Origin: Marthasterias glacialis
Taxonomy: Eukaryota; Echinodermata; Asteroidea; Forcipulatida; Asteriidae
Reading direction: 5' to 3'
NCBI GenBank assembly: GCA_911728455.2
Contig: OU452225.1
Location: 13,924,731 to 13,988,730 of the forward strand
Length of the DNA: 64,000 nt
Shown: positions 61,101 to 64,000 of the stretch, one piece after another
How positions within the stretch are numbered: the first letter of the stretch is position 1
Layout of the letters: every line of letters starts with the position of its first letter
Made by a program: the position numbers and the translations under genes
Notes under the pieces: model-generated
Told to the model about the DNA's origin: nothing
Databases searched by the model: none
What the model saw: the letters and a program-made list of their open reading frames with translations, nothing else

Positions 61101-63438
61101 CGATGGGGAATGTTTATCCCATACAGCTGATCTATCTACTTCTATGATAGCTGCATAATGTCCACTCCCCCCCCCAATCGCCACAACAAAAAACCGGTGG
61201 CGGTGGCCGCGGCCGGCCACTGAAGTCATCGCCCGAAAAATGGGAGAATGCCTTCGCTAAAGCTGCCAGGATTGGCAATCCGTTTGCAGCGAAAGCAGGA
61301 GGCTTGCTTGGCACATGACTGTTATTGGCCAAGCAAATGTGAAAAGATGGTCCAAGATTAGGGACACTACCATTAGTTTTTAGACTGCAGCAGGCTGGTC
61401 ACGATGAGAATATGAAGGATGTGGTCTTTGCCATAATTTTGATGGACAGGTTTGTGTCATAGAACTGTATTGTGAACATGCCTGCGTATATTTGAATTCA
61501 TGAAGACTCACATTTGACAATATTTATGGTCAATCATGTCTGTGATGTCCACATTGTGCCAAGCTTATTCTCTCCCTTTCTACATTTGAACACGACCTGA
61601 CAACACAGATTAGTCCTGAACCCAACTGGCATTCGTCCAAGTTATTTTTTTTTACAACATAGGGCCTACTTGCGATATAATGAAGAAACGTTCTCCATTG
61701 CAAGTAAGTTCGTCCATTTCGTCGTACACAGAATACACTGTCTGTTTATGTCTGTTTTTTTTTACACGTGAATTTGTGCTGGATGGATATGAAGTCTGGA
61801 TCCTCATGCCTCGTCATTGTAATAATTCATACATAAACAGAGCACCAGTCTACTTACAACATTGCGCAACATTGGCACGTAAACTTGACAGTTGCAACGG
61901 CTGGAAAAGCGTATAAGCTGACCTTTGACCGTGTTTTGTTTTTTTCACATTTTTCGTTAATTACGTGATATTTTGATGATTTTTTTTCGAGAACAACCAT
62001 TTCAAAATTATTGTCTGTCAGTCCACATCACTAAATTAGGTAAACAGTAAGCCGGTGTGTACCTTTAACGTACCGACGCTCTACTGACTGAGCTATCCAG
62101 CCCTAATGTTGGTGGTCTCCCTATTTTGTCAATATCTTTGTTTACAGCCTGCCATGTAACCAGAGATCACACCCAAGTCTAGGATACAACCTAGGAAGCG
62201 GCAGTACAGCGATCACCTCAAAGAGATGCAACATTTCAGTTTCAAATATTAAGCAATAAACCACAAGGGAAACTGACTGGGTAAATTACAATTCAATGTT
62301 TGGGTGTTTGTTAATATTTGATATTGAATTATAAATGACCCCGTCAGTTTCCCTTGTGGTTTATTTCTTATTATTCAAAATAGATTTAACTACATGCTTG
62401 AGAGGGGAAAGCATGAAGCTTCGTACCGAGTGATATTAGCATGTCATTCTGATGATGACAATAGGGTCTAGTTAGAGCAAAACCAAATACATCTCTTGGC
62501 AAATTTACATGTAGTATGGCAGGTAGGTGATGGGATTGTGCCTTTGATGAGACAAGTATGGACTTTGGCACACAGTCAGAGTATGTCATGAGAAAGATAC
62601 TTGGCTATAGGGCCATCACAGGTTGGCCCTTTGAATAAGTAATGGCAGCAATTTTGAAAATTGCTTGTTGTTCTACCTACATTTTTTTAAAGAACAAATC
62701 TGCGATGCCCGGTAAAAAAAAAAAAAGAAGAAGTTATTTCAAAGTACATGTTACCGAGACATTCCAATAAATAAAAGGGACCTATTACTGAGTATTAGGA
62801 CAGGACTATTCTTACATCAGCTGGTTCTGTTGGGAATGGAAAAAAAAAATGTCACGGCAACTGAGGAGGTTATGCAGAAAAACCACACTGGTGCTTGACT
62901 ATTTCCTGCTAAGCAATGAGCAGGAAGCCAGTCACAGGTATTTTGGCCGGCGACCCTATTTCGGTAAACACAATTGTGTTGTGTTCGGCCTACTTTTGTG
63001 CTTTCACAAATCTATGAAATTGAGCCCCGGGCAATGGGAGACTTTCGAGACGATAGCGGGCGTCCCACAGACCAGTCCTTTTCCATTGTTCTCAGCGATG
63101 TAAAACAATGGAAAAGGACCGGTCTGTGGGACGCCCGCTATCGTCTCAAAAGTCTCCCATTCAAGCCATGCTTTTCAAGTCACTTGTCACTATGGCTGTT
63201 TTTTAAACCATGGCTTAGGCTTTGGCTTCAGCTGCGGGCACTGTCCGCCTGTCAGAAGGCCGGTATCGGAGCCCAAGCCGAGCCTAGGCCAAAAGCGATG
63301 CGTAGCTTGAGTCCTTACCTCATATGCCGGATGCCTCCGACCATGTAGACTGCAGTAGCGAGCGCTCTGTTGTACTCTGTCCGTCTCGTAACGCCGGTGT
63401 TTCCCATGGCATGCTTCACAGCTCAATGTATTCAAAAT
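54972..63438 (-). CDS. DNAJC14: DNAJC14-like co-chaperone, C-terminal four exons (5' part off window)
   Basis: Minus-strand exons 63438-63319, 60019-59918, 55831-55653 and 55104-54972 join with consistent phases (0, 0, 2) into 177 codons including the stop. The product contains CEACHGKHRRYETDR, ARYCSLHGRRHPA and DITEWAACQ, aligning with human DNAJC14 (CRGKHRRFEMDR, SARYCAECNRLHPAEE, DITEWAGCQ). It ends with a Lys/Arg tail (RHKKHKKKKR), as vertebrate DNAJC14 also ends in basic residues. Known role: an ER-membrane Hsp40 protein; the human protein affects export of the D1 dopamine receptor. The J domain (HPD motif) and membrane segments are not in the window and should lie past 64000. The match is to the C-terminal zinc-finger-like region only. 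Confidence 0.9.
55105..55652 (-). other. DNAJC14-like last intron
   Basis: GT-AG intron of 548 bp on the minus strand. Nothing recognised inside. Confidence 0.7.
55653..55831 (-). CDS. DNAJC14: DNAJC14-like exon: Asn/His/Arg-rich segment
   Basis: Fifty-nine codons plus two bases. The minus-strand acceptor is TTGCAACAG and the donor GTCAGT. It encodes KSHGNMGNIEANSCEIHYRL, then a Gly/Arg stretch and an Asn/His-rich end (CNHHSNHRSQDHEPEI). The start corresponds to the human segment after DITEWAGCQ (VPYHISFGS aligned with CEIHYRLGS); the rest is lineage-specific low-complexity sequence. Confidence 0.82.
55930..56085 (+). repeat. SINE family B, internally deleted copy
   Basis: Head CACCAGACTCAAGCTCTGGT, B-box region GTGGGTTGGAGTCCC, then it jumps directly to ATCACCTTGTAAACCC and an A-rich tail. 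The middle domain is absent. Intron of the DNAJC14-like gene. Confidence 0.7.
56115..58564. mobile_element. 2.45-kb TIR element with subterminal CAGCGGATAA motifs
   Basis: TCTTGTCAAAAGTCATCCAA GAGAACCAGCGGAT forms a perfect 34-bp inverted pair at the two ends. CAGCGGATAA or its inverse recurs inside each end (about 56140, 56238, 58450, 58496, 58515, 58538), typical of transposase-binding sites. No long ORF is present, so it is nonautonomous. Superfamily undetermined; no clear target duplication. Confidence 0.88.
58659..58845. mobile_element. TAGACCTTATGC-family MITE
   Basis: TAGACCTTATGCACATGACG ... GAGTAGGGCGCCC ... ATCAATGCATAAGTTCTA. Inverted ends. Confidence 0.8.
58846..59035 (+). repeat. 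SINE family B, 5'-truncated copy
   Basis: Starts at GCTTTGTCCTTCAGATGGGA and continues through AGTAAGAGAAGGGGGTTG to ATCACCTTGTTATATCC. It directly abuts the end of a TAGACCTTATGC-type MITE. Confidence 0.7.
59476..59775. mobile_element. Palindromic MITE hosting the 59589 element
   Basis: GTGCATTGTCGCAGAGTATA at the left is the inverse of TATATTCTGCGACAA plus TGCAC on the right, which is split by the CAGGCCT insertion. Arms of about 40 bp; older than the insertion. Confidence 0.75.
59589..59766. mobile_element. CAGGCCT-family element with a target-site duplication
   Basis: Ends CAGGCCTC and AAGGCCTG. The host string CTGCGACAA is present on both sides (about 59580-59588 and 59764-59771), so the insertion duplicated 6-9 bp; an 8-bp duplication would suit the hAT superfamily. 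The host is itself a palindromic repeat (see 59476). Confidence 0.8.
59918..60019 (-). CDS. DNAJC14: DNAJC14-like exon: WAE/ITEWA segment
   Basis: Thirty-four codons, phase 0/0: HDMWAETSHLGFKVHFYAMM, then EDKIFDITEWAACQ. The minus-strand acceptor is TAATCTACAG and the donor GTAATT. It matches the DNAJC14 stretch [20 protein letters not shown] ... VYDITEWAGCQ, the most conserved part outside the J domain. Confidence 0.92.
60184..60275. repeat. 18-bp minisatellite, about five units
   Basis: GAGTCCAAGCCAGAGCTG repeats with small changes (GAGCCCAAGCCAGAGCTG). A 42-codon plus-strand frame (ATG 60180) reads it as Glu/Leu/Lys/Pro repeats; it has no other support as a gene. Confidence 0.85.
60405..62115 (-). 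repeat. tRNA-derived SINE split by the TTAA element
   Basis: Joining the flanks of 60453-62064 on the minus strand gives GGGCTGGATAGCTCAGTCAG TAGAGC (A box), then CATGTTCAAATCCCGCTCC (B box), a complete tRNA-like head. A body with CAATTTTTCTTTGTTCACCC follows. Confidence 0.8.
60453..62064. mobile_element. 1.6-kb TTAA-flanked element (piggyBac-like, nonautonomous)
   Basis: TTAA at 60449-60452 and 62065-62068 brackets perfect 16-bp inverted ends AGGTACACACCGGCTT. TTAA duplication is the hallmark of piggyBac-type insertion (family knowledge). No transposase-sized ORF lies inside. A GC-rich interior around 60820-61000 contains CGCACCAGCGTGGGAGC and a second CGTGGGAGC. Confidence 0.88.
62250..62372. 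mobile_element. Foldback MITE with AAACCACAAGGGAAACTGAC ends
   Basis: AATAAACCACAAGGGAAACT GACTGGGT at the left, and the inverse at the right with a few mismatches; ACAATTCAAT / ATTGAATTAT extends the stem. Arms of about 45 bp. Confidence 0.88.
63033..63161. mobile_element. TGGGAGACTTT-type near-perfect hairpin
   Basis: AATGGGAGACTTTCGAGACG ... CCACAGACCAGTCCTTTTCC and its inverse form about 58-bp arms with roughly three mismatches around a short loop near CAGCGATGTAAA. It shares the first bases of the TGGGAGACTTT family but has a different interior. Confidence 0.92.
63319..63438 (-). CDS. DNAJC14: DNAJC14-like exon: zinc-finger-like region
   Basis: Forty codons, phase 0/0. The acceptor on the minus strand is TTCTTCCTAG and the donor GTAAGG. 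It encodes ILNTLSCEACHGKHRRYETD and ends SARYCSLHGRRHPAYE. Two Cys pairs form the metal-binding-like knot of DNAJC14; here the fourth ligand position is His (CSLH) where human has Cys (CAEC). Confidence 0.92.
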
Positions 63439-64000
63439 CTAGGAAGAAATCGACAAACATGAGCGAGGTTTTATAATGAACTGGTTTTAGTATGAACTCA
63501 AAGACATTGTGTTAGTAGCAGTCTAAGTCCTTTGGAATTAAGGGTCAGCAAAAATGAGCAGGTTACCAGTCACAGATGATACATGGGAAATGCCATTTTG
63601 GCTGGTTACCTTATTCTGGTAAGCGTAATAGTTTTTTTGTGCTGAGCTACCTTTTTGTGAAATTGGCAGCTCTATGAACTTGGGCCCTGAAGCCATGCTT
63701 GCACAGATTAATTCTGCATGCCCACTTGGTTTAACAGAGCGGTTGCCAGTCCCTCTGATGTCCTTCGGAGTTTGAATGTATTAGGGAATGCGGTTTGCGG
63801 AGCATGAACATACCACCAGTCCTTCAATTTATGAAGTACGAGCAGAGCTAAGAACTGCTCTACTTAAATTATTGAGCAGAGCTGTTTGCACTCCTCAAAA
63901 CTGAATTTCACAGATCAGTCTAAAAAGTGAAATTAAAACAAAATTTTATAAACTCTTGACTGTTCATGATGTTTACTTTAATCTGAGGATTCATATAATG
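63439..64000 (-). other. DNAJC14-like intron reaching the window edge
   Basis: No exon or repeat is recognised in the last 560 bp. The next upstream exon lies past 64000. Confidence 0.5.

Larger units (their letters stand above)
60020..63318 (-). other. DNAJC14-like intron holding TTAA element
   Basis: Contains an 18-bp minisatellite (60184-60275), a TTAA-flanked element (60453-62064) inside a SINE, a foldback (62250-62372) and a hairpin MITE (63033-63161). Confidence 0.7.

Overview
This window reads as nuclear DNA from an invertebrate deuterostome. It is AT-rich, with split genes, GT-AG introns, tRNA-derived SINEs and a very dense load of small inverted-repeat DNA transposons (MITEs). The repeat types and the protein sequences fit an echinoderm best, possibly a sea star. 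That is an inference from repeat style and cannot be proven from this sequence alone.

Two protein-coding genes can be assembled exon by exon. (1) A complete KANK gene (KN motif and ankyrin repeat protein) on the + strand, with coding exons from 3286 to 39772. Thirteen exons join with consistent phases into an open frame of 5646 nt (1881 aa plus stop). Its domain order is N-terminal KN (talin-binding) motif, coiled coil, long Thr/Ser/Cys motif-repeat region, acidic Ser-rich linker, ankyrin repeats, and an unusually long Ser/Pro/Arg-rich tail. (2) The 3' end of a DNAJC14-like gene on the - strand, with four terminal coding exons between 63438 and 54972. These encode the C-terminal region beyond the J domain; the J domain must lie beyond position 64000. 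The two genes converge tail to tail, with 39773-54971 between them.

Layout: 1-3228 is upstream sequence or a 5'UTR intron with repeats. 3229-39772 is KANK, with intron 1 (8.8 kb), intron 3 (5.1 kb) and intron 12 (5.3 kb) the longest. 39773 to about 47200 could hold the KANK 3'UTR, and several AATAAA signals are present. 47200-54900 is intergenic, with MITEs, one CpG-rich patch and one weak membrane-protein-like ORF. 54972-64000 is the DNAJC14-like gene, whose introns carry a 2.45 kb TIR element and a 1.6 kb TTAA-flanked element nested in a SINE.

Roles: KANK proteins are adaptors that couple talin and integrin adhesions to cortical microtubule capture (liprin-beta1, KIF21A). DNAJC14 is an ER-associated Hsp40 co-chaperone. 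No functional link between them is implied; they are chromosomal neighbours.

No tRNA gene, rRNA, CRISPR array or intact transposase gene was recognised. The most distinctive content is (a) the KANK middle region, with three Cys-containing repeats and a long Ser-rich tail behind a 29-nt microexon, and (b) layered nested MITE/SINE insertions that record target-site duplications and relative insertion order.
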